From: an uncultured Eubacteriales bacterium
GTDB lineage: Bacteria > Bacillota > Clostridia > Christensenellales > Aristaeellaceae
Assembly (NCBI GenBank): GCA_902800625.1
Contig: CADCFG010000009.1
Span: 120,498-184,497, forward strand
Length of the DNA: 64,000 bases
Reading direction: 5' to 3'
In this document: positions 57,639 through 64,000 of the stretch, in pieces
Position numbering within the stretch: position 1 is the stretch's first letter
Layout: each line of letters begins with the position of its first letter
The notes under the pieces: model-generated
Seen by the model: only the letters and a program-made list of their open reading frames with translations
Database searches by the model: none
Told to the model about the DNA's origin: nothing
Made by a program: the position numbers and the translations under genes

Positions 57639-60071
57639 TCATTCCATCTCTGTAATCAGGGCCTTTGCATCCGTGATGGGCTGCACATAGCCCTCCAGCA
57701 GCCTGCCCTTGGCGGCCAGGCCCCGGGAGCGGGGATTGATGTAGATGCGGCACTTGTGCCGGGCGTTGCGGGCCTCCTGGATCAGGTTCAGCGCCGCGCT
57801 GTTGCCGTCAAAGGCGATCAGCACGGAGCGCTGCCGCTTGAAGATCTCGTAGGCGAAGCTCTTGTACAGGCCGCCGGAGGTGCCCTCGATGGACACCAGC
57901 ACGCCCGGCGCAGCCTCCCGGAGCCGCGAAACCTGCATCGACGTCAGCCGGTTGGGCACGATGGCGAACACCTCGAACCGCCCCGCCGCCCGCTTCACCA
58001 GATAGCCCTCCTGGGCGGTGAGCGCGTGGCCCACCACGAAGCAGACCTTCCCGGGGTCGGCGCTTTCCAGCAGGTCATCGATGAAGGCCCTGTCCTCGTC
58101 GCGCAGGGGGGTGCGTCGGCTGTTGCTGTTGAAGCTGCCCCCGGCCACCACGATGGGCATAAGTCCCTGGGGCAAGGGCCTAATCAGCGCCCTGAGCGCC
58201 TCCTCCGAGGCCACCTTGCCGCTGCCCTGCCACAGGTCGGCCGGGGCGCTGTCCGCCGCCTCCAGCTGCCGGCGGTAAAACTGCTCCACGTCGCCGGTGC
58301 AGGCCGCCCGGAAGGCGTCGGCCTTCTGGCTGAACACCCTGAGGCTCTCATCCAGTATGCCGTCCTCCGCCTCGCGCATCTTTTTGAGCTCCGCCGGGTT
58401 CAGGCCCAGCAGCTTCTCCAGGCTCAGCTCCTCGTCGATGGAGTTGGTGCCGTACAGCGCGCCGCCGTCGGTGCCCTGCACGCAGCGCACGCCCGCCTTC
58501 AGGTATCGCCTGAGCGGGTGCCGCTCCAGCCTTGACAGGTTGTTGAGCCGCACGTTGGAGGTAATCTGGAACTCCAGCGTCACGCCCAGCCGGCGCATGT
58601 CGCCAAGCAGCTTCCTGCCCTTTTCGCTCTTCAGGTCGCAGGTGTATAGCCCGTGGCCCAGCCGCAGCGGCGGCATCTCCTGGCCCGGGGCCAGCGCCGC
58701 CTCCACGCAGCGGATGCTGCCCTCCACGTTATCCCGCAGGCTGTCATTCTCGCCCGCGTGGATGCGGATGACGAAGCCGGGGTGCTCCCCCGCCAGGCGC
58801 ACCAGCTCGCGGATGACGCTCTTCAGCTCCATCACGTCGTTGATCTCCTCGCCGATGATGTCGCTGCCGGCCACATAGGGGTCCGCGGCGATGGCCCGCA
58901 GGCAGCGCAGGTTCCCGGCCAGGTAGTCGTTGGGCGTGACGGCGTCCTTCACGATGGTCAGCGGCACCCGGCGGATGCCCGCCAGGAACCGGAGCACCAC
59001 GCCGGTCTCCCGCATGACGGCGGGCATCACCTCGTGGATCTGCCTGAGCTTGCCGGGGAACTCCGCCCGGTTCAGAAGGGCCGTGTCGGTGATCTCGGCA
59101 TATTGGATGCCGTGGCGCTGGTACTCCCGGGCGATCCACAGCAGCAGGTCCTGATAGATCGTGTTGCCCCGGTAGCGGTCGTCCTCCCGGTCGCGCAGCA
59201 TCCGCTTGGCGTAGGACAGCACCTCCCGGTCCGGGATGCGGTCGATGTTCACGCCCGGGAAGGGATCGTCCGCCTGGACGCCCTTGGTGAACACGTAGCG
59301 GTACAGGTACACCTTCTCCAAATTGGCGAACACCGCCTGGCCGTCCTTGGGGATGGTCAGGGAATTCCTGATCTTTTCGATGTTTGAAAGGGCGTGCTCC
59401 GGGTTGCCCAGGATGAGGTCGGCGAAGTTGATGAAGGTGAAGTCGTCGATGCGCCGCTCGCGGTGGCGGCCGGTGAGGGGGATGTCCCCCAGCGCCTTCT
59501 CCGCCTCCACCCGCGCCGCCTCCAGACGGGCGATCTGCTCCAGCGTGCACTGCAGCTCCAGCTTCTTGATATAGTAATAGGGATAGCGGATCTGCCGCGT
59601 GATGCCCAGGGCGATCAGCGCGTCCGGCGGCAGGTTGCCGTTCATGTGGGTGTGCAGGTCGGTGCGGAACTTGCAGTCGCTGCGGATATAGGTCTTGACG
59701 ATGGTCTTCTCGATGCCCAGGCGATAGTCCTTGGTCTGGCTCATCAGCGTCTTGGAGATGGCCGGCACCGAGGCCTTCAATTCTACCCTGCCGTCCGGGA
59801 AGATGTTGGCCACCTTGGTGTCCCCCAGGCGCAGGATGTACACCCGCCGGTTGTCCCCGTCAAAATAGCAGGGCACCTCGCCGCGGATCACCTTCAAGCC
59901 GTTTTCATCCAGCGATGTCTCCAGATCGCACAGCCGCGCCAGGTTCGTCACCAGGTTGCCGGTGTGGTGGTTGGGCGTGCGGATGACGTGGAAGAGGCGC
60001 TCCCCCTCCAGATACAGATCCACGACGATATCCTTCTCCCGGTCCAGGTAAAACTGCTGGAAAAACAGCAT
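57639..60071 (-). CDS. adenosine deaminase-like protein fused to a SLOG/LOG-like Rossmann domain
   Basis: The predicted 810-residue protein has three parts: an unnamed N-terminal domain (1-130), an adenosine deaminase-like TIM barrel (about 135-600) and a Rossmann-like C-terminal domain (about 635-800). The deaminase keeps all key residues: His140 and His142 in TDLHTHMNG, His438/Glu441 in IHAGEN, His473 in LGHGLY and Asp535 in GTDGG. The C-terminal part (PIVVAGGSFNSNS, CFVVGHALTAQEGYLV, SIEGTSGGLYK) recalls SLOG proteins that bind nucleotides. It precedes an HD hydrolase. A role in nucleotide signalling or defence is inferred. Confidence 0.72.
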   Translation of the reverse strand: MLFFQQFYLDREKDIVVDLYLEGERLFHVIRTPNHHTGNLVTNLARLCDLETSLDENGLKVIRGEVPCYFDGDNRRVYILRLGDTKVANIFPDGRVELKASVPAISKTLMSQTKDYRLGIEKTIVKTYIRSDCKFRTDLHTHMNGNLPPDALIALGITRQIRYPYYYIKKLELQCTLEQIARLEAARVEAEKALGDIPLTGRHRERRIDDFTFINFADLILGNPEHALSNIEKIRNSLTIPKDGQAVFANLEKVYLYRYVFTKGVQADDPFPGVNIDRIPDREVLSYAKRMLRDREDDRYRGNTIYQDLLLWIAREYQRHGIQYAEITDTALLNRAEFPGKLRQIHEVMPAVMRETGVVLRFLAGIRRVPLTIVKDAVTPNDYLAGNLRCLRAIAADPYVAGSDIIGEEINDVMELKSVIRELVRLAGEHPGFVIRIHAGENDSLRDNVEGSIRCVEAALAPGQEMPPLRLGHGLYTCDLKSEKGRKLLGDMRRLGVTLEFQITSNVRLNNLSRLERHPLRRYLKAGVRCVQGTDGGALYGTNSIDEELSLEKLLGLNPAELKKMREAEDGILDESLRVFSQKADAFRAACTGDVEQFYRRQLEAADSAPADLWQGSGKVASEEALRALIRPLPQGLMPIVVAGGSFNSNSRRTPLRDEDRAFIDDLLESADPGKVCFVVGHALTAQEGYLVKRAAGRFEVFAIVPNRLTSMQVSRLREAAPGVLVSIEGTSGGLYKSFAYEIFKRQRSVLIAFDGNSAALNLIQEARNARHKCRIYINPRSRGLAAKGRLLEGYVQPITDAKALITEME

Positions 60072-60101
60072 GCCGCGCCTCCTTTCCTGTCGCTTCGTCG
60101 G

Positions 60102-61016
60102 TCAATAGGCCGCTTCCATCCTCCGGACGGTGTCGTACAGCTCCCGGTTGACGGGCGTGTCCAGCCCGTGCTTCGCGGCCAGCCGCAGCACCGTGCCGGA
60201 GAACAGCTCCACTTCGCTCGGTCTGCGGGCCAGGCCGTCCTGGCGCATGGAGGGCATGCCCTCGGGCGACAGGGTGTCGATCAGGTCCACGTAATACTTG
60301 AGGTCATCCTCCGTGACGGGCACGCCCTCCAGCCGCGACAGGGCGATCACCTCCCGCATGGCGGCGATCATCTGCTCCCGGGCCGCGCCGGGGGCCTGCA
60401 CCGTGCCGTAATTGCCCTGGCGCACCATCACCACCTGGTTCACGCCCACGTTCAGCATGAACTTGCTCCACTGGCGGTGCAGTATGTCCGCCTCCACCGT
60501 GTGGGGCACCCCAGTGCGCGCCAGCACGCCCGCCAGCGCCTCCAGGGCGTCCCGGGGCCGCCCGTCCGGCAGGCCGATGCACAGCTGGCCGGGCTTGGAG
60601 TAGGTCAGCATCCGGCCCCGGCGGGTGGCATCCATGCCCTGGGCGGTGCAGTACACCACCTTCTCCCGGCCGAAGCGCGCCTCCAGCAGGGCCTCGCTGG
60701 TGATGCCGTTCAGAAGCGAGATCAGCACGGTACCTTCGCCCACACAGCCCGCGGCGTCCTCCATGGCGCCTTCCAGCGCCGTGGCCTTCACCGCGAAGAT
60801 CACCACGTCCGCCCGCTTCGCCGCCGCCCCGGCAGGCAGCAGCTTGAAGCGCTTGGGAACGCCGTTGATGCGGATGGGCTCGCGCCCATAGCGCTCCATC
60901 CGCTCCGCGTCCACGACGAACCCCACGGAAAGCGCCGCGTCCCGCTGCAGCAGGTCGCCGAACAGCAGGCCCAGCGCCCCCATGCCGACGATGGCGATGC
61001 TCTCGATCTTCTTCAT
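60102..61016 (-). CDS. ketopantoate reductase-family protein (ApbA/PanE)
   Basis: The predicted 304-residue NADPH-dependent enzyme has a Rossmann start IAIVGMGALGLLFGDLL, the FAVKATALEGAM segment and KFMLNVGVNQVV with the catalytic Lys region, plus the C-terminal domain typical of 2-dehydropantoate 2-reductases. It may feed pantothenate synthesis, but family members also reduce other 2-keto acids. ATG 61016 has AGGAG upstream and lies 8 bases after the preceding stop; the longer frame is rejected. Confidence 0.9.
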   Translation of the reverse strand: MKKIESIAIVGMGALGLLFGDLLQRDAALSVGFVVDAERMERYGREPIRINGVPKRFKLLPAGAAAKRADVVIFAVKATALEGAMEDAAGCVGEGTVLISLLNGITSEALLEARFGREKVVYCTAQGMDATRRGRMLTYSKPGQLCIGLPDGRPRDALEALAGVLARTGVPHTVEADILHRQWSKFMLNVGVNQVVMVRQGNYGTVQAPGAAREQMIAAMREVIALSRLEGVPVTEDDLKYYVDLIDTLSPEGMPSMRQDGLARRPSEVELFSGTVLRLAAKHGLDTPVNRELYDTVRRMEAAY

Positions 61017-61024
61017 AATCGCTC

Positions 61025-62233
61025 CTATTCCCGGGCGGGCCGCATCGGGCGCAGCGCGCCGCGCAGGCTCTCCGCCAGGCCGACCTCCTGGGGCGCAGGC
61101 TCGTCGTACTCCCCGTATTCGCAGCCGATGTGGGTGGCCTCGATCTCGTCCGCCAGAACAAGCTCCCCGTCCACCCTGTCGTACAGCTTCACCGTGCCCC
61201 GGCCGTTGCCGCCGTTGAACAGCCGGTTGTGCCTCTTCGTGCCGTCCGGGGCCTCGTAGTTCACCAGCAGCATGTCCCGCTTGCGGCAGAACACCTCCGT
61301 CTCCATGGCGGCGTGGATGTTCTCCTGCCGCACGCGCCACACCACCGCGTCGTCCCGCTCCTCGAAGGAGAAGTCGGTCTTCACGCGCAGGTGCAGCTTG
61401 GAGAAGTTGAAATCGTATTCCTTGCCTTCGTAGTAGAACACGCCCAGCAGCCGCCGATCCAGCGGCACGAAGTACACCTTGGGCCGCCCGCCGCCGATGT
61501 CAAAGGCGCTGTTCTGAAGCACCCGCCCGGTTTTTTTGCTCCTTAAACAGCTGGACGCCAGCCAGACCCAGGGGCTGGTGAAGTCCCGCCCCCAGTTCTT
61601 GTCCGCGTAGCCATGGCTCTTTTCCGGCGTGACAATATACTTTCGCCCGTTGTACTCCACCCGGCCGCTGTAGGCGCTCTTCATGCCCTCGGCGTGCCAG
61701 TACATGGCGAAGGCCTCCGCGCCGCGCAGGGGCCTGCTGGCGCCATAGCCCACGTTGAAGGCGATCCGCTTGTCGATGGTCAGCTCCCATTTGAGCGAGC
61801 CGCCGTCGCACATCCACTCCGGGTGCGCCGCGGCCTGGGCCGGGTCGATGTCGATGCTGCCCTTGAGCTCCGTCTCGCTGGCCAGGCAGTCCCCGGCCGC
61901 CACGCGATAGGGCGCGTCGGCGTGCAGATCCACGTCCTTCCAAGCGAAGAAGCGGTGCAGCTGGCAGTGGTCCTCGCCCCAGGCGCCCGCCTTCACCATC
62001 AGGTAGGAGGGCCGCCTGCCCGCCGCCCGGTTCTCCGGCAGCTGGCCCAGCACCGGCTGATCCTCCGCCAGCGCGGGGTTGCACAGGAAGAACTCCACGA
62101 AGAAGGGCTTGTCCTCGCCCGTCTCGGCGTCCTGGGCCGTGAAGGAGTGCCACCACCAGTCATAGCCGTGGCTGGCCAGCGGCCCGCGCAGCATACAGGC
62201 GTCCCGGGTGATGTCGTGCTGATTGAAGCCCAT
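61025..62233 (-). CDS. tocopherol-cyclase/DUF2804-like protein
   Basis: The predicted 402-residue protein has no signal peptide. Its C-terminal half carries the pattern KNWGRDFTSPWVWLASS typical of tocopherol cyclase-like beta-barrel families (PF14249) and DUF2804. In bacteria without tocopherol its substrate is unknown; lipocalin-like binding of a hydrophobic molecule is possible. ATG 62233 has GAGG 8 bases upstream, preferred over a GTG at 62242 that overlaps this site. Confidence 0.75.
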   Translation of the reverse strand: MGFNQHDITRDACMLRGPLASHGYDWWWHSFTAQDAETGEDKPFFVEFFLCNPALAEDQPVLGQLPENRAAGRRPSYLMVKAGAWGEDHCQLHRFFAWKDVDLHADAPYRVAAGDCLASETELKGSIDIDPAQAAAHPEWMCDGGSLKWELTIDKRIAFNVGYGASRPLRGAEAFAMYWHAEGMKSAYSGRVEYNGRKYIVTPEKSHGYADKNWGRDFTSPWVWLASSCLRSKKTGRVLQNSAFDIGGGRPKVYFVPLDRRLLGVFYYEGKEYDFNFSKLHLRVKTDFSFEERDDAVVWRVRQENIHAAMETEVFCRKRDMLLVNYEAPDGTKRHNRLFNGGNGRGTVKLYDRVDGELVLADEIEATHIGCEYGEYDEPAPQEVGLAESLRGALRPMRPARE

Positions 62234-62243
62234 GCCCTTCACC

Positions 62244-62900
62244 TCACTTAAGACTCATCTTGTTCATGATGCCCTCGGCCGTCACGCCGGGATGGGTGAC
62301 GTACAGCCGGGCGATCTGCAGCACCAGCTCCCCGTCCCAGCCGTGCCGGCGGGCGATCTCCCCGGGGCCCCGGCCCCGGTCCGTCTCCTTCATCACCGTC
62401 TCGATCTGCTCCCGCAGGTCGGCGGCCTTCGGCGCGACCAGGGGCCGGCCCCCGTGGGGGATGTCCACCCGGTCCACGCGGATCTCGCCGCCCTCTGCCT
62501 GAAGCACCGCCAGCGTGATCGGCTGGTTGAAGCGCCTCGGCCCGCAGCTGCCGGGATTCAGAAGCAGCGTCCGCCCCTGCCGGGCCTCCTCGTATCGGTG
62601 GGAATGGCCGAAGACTGCCAGGTCGTACCCGCTCAAATCGGCTGGCAGATCCTTCTTCTTATGGGCCATGGCCACCCTGACCCCCGCCAGGGCGAAATCC
62701 AGGGACAGTGGGATGGCTTCGGCCCACTCCCTGTCGTTGTTGCCGCGGACCACGTACACCGGGGCGAGCTTCGACAATTCGTCGATGATCTCCCGCCGGT
62801 TGATGTCGCCGCCGTGCAGGATCGCCTCGCAGCCCGAAAGCGCGGAAAGCACCTCCGGCCGCAGCAGCCCGTGGGTGTCCGACAGCACGCCGATCTTCAT
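62244..62900 (-). CDS. metallophosphoesterase of the YfcE/MJ0936 type with C-terminal extension
   Basis: The predicted 218-residue protein has the metal motifs GVLSDTHG, LHGGDI, RGNND and FGHSH. It hydrolyses phosphodiesters or cyclic nucleotides in the family. The extra C-terminal 60 residues (about 158-218, Arg-rich, helical, RGPGEIARRHGWDGELVLQI) are not part of the usual family. It is first after a promoterless gap to TtcA. The ATG has GGGAGG upstream. Confidence 0.87.
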   Translation of the reverse strand: MKIGVLSDTHGLLRPEVLSALSGCEAILHGGDINRREIIDELSKLAPVYVVRGNNDREWAEAIPLSLDFALAGVRVAMAHKKKDLPADLSGYDLAVFGHSHRYEEARQGRTLLLNPGSCGPRRFNQPITLAVLQAEGGEIRVDRVDIPHGGRPLVAPKAADLREQIETVMKETDRGRGPGEIARRHGWDGELVLQIARLYVTHPGVTAEGIMNKMSLK

Positions 62901-62947
62901 CGCCCACACCTCCCCGCGCCCATTATAACACAGCGCCGCCGTTTTTT

Positions 62948-63793
62948 CTATCGTTCGTCGTAGCCCTCCAGGAACGTGTGCTCCACGCCCTTCGCCTTCC
63001 AGCCGGGGAAGGTGTCCAGGCACACGGCGTGCACCGCGTTGAACACGCTCTTTTCGATGTCGGGATTGTCCTTTTTCAGCGCCTTCAGCAGCCGCTTGAT
63101 CTCCTGTCGCTTGGACTCGCCCACGCCGTCGCCGCTCTGGGCGATATTCTCGGTGAAGCGGCAGGCGCACTGCAAAAACGTGAGGCGGTTGTACCGCTTC
63201 CAGGCGATGATGTCGTCCTCGTGCACGCAGTACAGCGGCCGGATCAGCTCCATGCCGGGGAAGTTGGTGGAGTGCAGCTTGGGCATCATGCCCTGCAGCT
63301 GGGCGCCGTAGAACATGGCCATCACGGTGGTCTCGATCACGTCGTTGAAGTGGTGGCCCAGGGCGATCTTGTTGCAACCCATTTCGCGGGCGCGACTGTA
63401 GAGGTGGCCCCGGCGCATCCGGGCGCACAGGTAGCATGGGTTCTTCTCCACGCTGCTGGTCACGTCGAATATATCCGTCTCGAAGATCTCCACCGGCAGC
63501 TGGAGCAGCGCGGCGTTTGCCTCGATTTGAGCGCGGTTTTTCGGGTTGTAGCCCGGGTCCATCACCAGGAATTTCAACTCGAAGGGCACGTCGCTGTACT
63601 TTTGCAAAAGCTGCATCAGCTTCGCCAGCAGCATGGAGTCCTTGCCCCCGGACACGCACACGGCAATCCTGTCCCCCTCCTTCACCAGCTCGTAGCGCTT
63701 CACGGCGGCGATGAAGGGCGTCCATAATTCCTTGCGGTACTTCTTTTGGATGCTGCGCTCGATCAGCTGGCAGGGGGTCAGTTCGCGGCTCAT
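62948..63793 (-). CDS. TtcA-like tRNA thiolation enzyme
   Basis: The predicted 281-residue protein has the PP-loop VSGGKDS (47-53), Cys120-x2-Cys123 in NPCYLCARMRRG and CACRF (about residue 210), which bind the iron-sulfur cluster in TtcA-type enzymes. It adds sulfur to a tRNA base; in E. coli this is 2-thiocytidine at position 32. Position specificity in this organism is inferred. ATG 63793 has GGAGGTAG upstream; the longer frame lies in the promoter region. Confidence 0.9.
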   Translation of the reverse strand: MSRELTPCQLIERSIQKKYRKELWTPFIAAVKRYELVKEGDRIAVCVSGGKDSMLLAKLMQLLQKYSDVPFELKFLVMDPGYNPKNRAQIEANAALLQLPVEIFETDIFDVTSSVEKNPCYLCARMRRGHLYSRAREMGCNKIALGHHFNDVIETTVMAMFYGAQLQGMMPKLHSTNFPGMELIRPLYCVHEDDIIAWKRYNRLTFLQCACRFTENIAQSGDGVGESKRQEIKRLLKALKKDNPDIEKSVFNAVHAVCLDTFPGWKAKGVEHTFLEGYDER

Positions 63794-63857
63794 GGGCACT
63801 ACCTCCGTGGGGTGGGATGGTGCTATTTTACCACATCGTCGAATAAGCTTCAACCGT

Positions 63858-63886
63858 TTGACGGGGGTCCCCGCCGGTGCTATAAT
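63858..63886 (+). promoter_or_regulatory. strong promoter reading out of the window
   Basis: TTGACG (63858-63863), 17 bases, TATAAT (63881-63886). It reads into repeat sequence with an immediate short ORF ending in a stop; no gene is visible before the window end. Confidence 0.7.
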
Positions 63887-63901
63887 GTTGGAAAAATGCT
63901 T

Positions 63902-64000
63902 GATTAGGAAAACCGCAGGTTTTCCGGGTCGGCGGGCAAGGGAGCGCACAGCGCGAGTTGCGCAGCACGCCGACAATCAAAATCAGATTAGGAAAACCGC
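63902..64000. repeat. start of a repeat element, 84-bp period
   Basis: GATTAGGAAAACCGC occurs at 63902-63916 and again at 63986-64000. Between are inverted pairs GGAAAACC/GGTTTTCC and GTCGGCG/CGCCGAC. The element runs past the edge. Confidence 0.6.

Noticed and set aside
57639..60071. A full RADAR defence operon
   Set aside because: Only the deaminase-like part is comparable; there is no RdrA-like ATPase next to it and the C-terminal domain differs.

Overview
The window (about 64 kb, GC-rich, dense, mostly minus-strand operons) looks like a chromosomal contig from a high-GC gut or rumen Clostridia-type Firmicute, possibly Christensenellales-like. This rests on strong GGAGG ribosome sites, an ascorbate-type PTS with HPr, YesM/YesN-type two-component proteins, an LplB/YtcP-type polyol/oligosaccharide ABC importer, intracellular GH29/GH31/GH8/GH94/GH4 enzymes and a Cna-B/DUF11-type giant surface protein. 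The taxonomy is inference; no rRNA or tRNA gene is present.

Layout. 1-5.9 kb (minus): a hemicellulose side-chain cluster: P-loop sugar/nucleoside kinase, GH8 exo-oligoxylanase, then from an internal promoter a small membrane protein, GH31 alpha-xylosidase, GH29 alpha-fucosidase and a cut-off gene. 6.0-7.6 kb: a WYL regulator and three mini-genes. 7.65-10 kb: three tiny membrane-protein genes divergent from a KdpD/KdpE-like two-component pair without kdpFABC. 10-14 kb (minus): histidine kinase, secreted solute-binding protein and AraC-type response regulator. 14.3-22.4 kb (minus): LplB/YtcP/binding-protein importer, then a diacetylchitobiose phosphorylase-like GH94 and a phosphohexomutase, which together suggest import and phosphorolysis of a disaccharide followed by isomerisation of the sugar-1-phosphate. 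22.5-25.2 kb: alpha-hydroxy-acid oxidase-like protein, acylphosphatase, secreted protein and YcxB-like protein.

25.2-34 kb is an L-ascorbate (or related) locus in two divergent arms. The minus arm holds UlaE, a beta-propeller protein, UlaF and YcxB; the plus arm holds UlaG, UlaC, UlaA and UlaB, followed by a HAD phosphatase, a UlaR-like DeoR regulator and HPr. UlaD is not in the window. 34-38.8 kb: HAD and histidine phosphatases, a sugar-binding-domain/GGDEF fusion and a DUF1848 protein. 38.8-52.5 kb (minus) is one giant surface adhesin with His/Cys repeats, an acidic stretch, about 22 DUF11-like repeats of about 130 residues and two Cna-B domains. Its frame is broken four times at places that look like assembly artefacts. 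52.8-64 kb: YunG-like, Nudix, membrane and cyclophilin-like proteins, a GH4 enzyme, and a minus-strand run of TtcA, phosphodiesterase, tocopherol-cyclase-like, ketopantoate reductase-like, an adenosine deaminase/SLOG-like fusion and a MESH1-like HD hydrolase.

The most unusual signals are: the adenosine deaminase/SLOG-like fusion next to a MESH1-like HD protein; a family of intercistronic palindromes built of short degenerate tandem units that start at or inside the stop codon of the preceding gene; exact 99-bp identities at all four adhesin frame breaks; an HPr without the regulatory serine; and a sugar-binding/GGDEF fusion.
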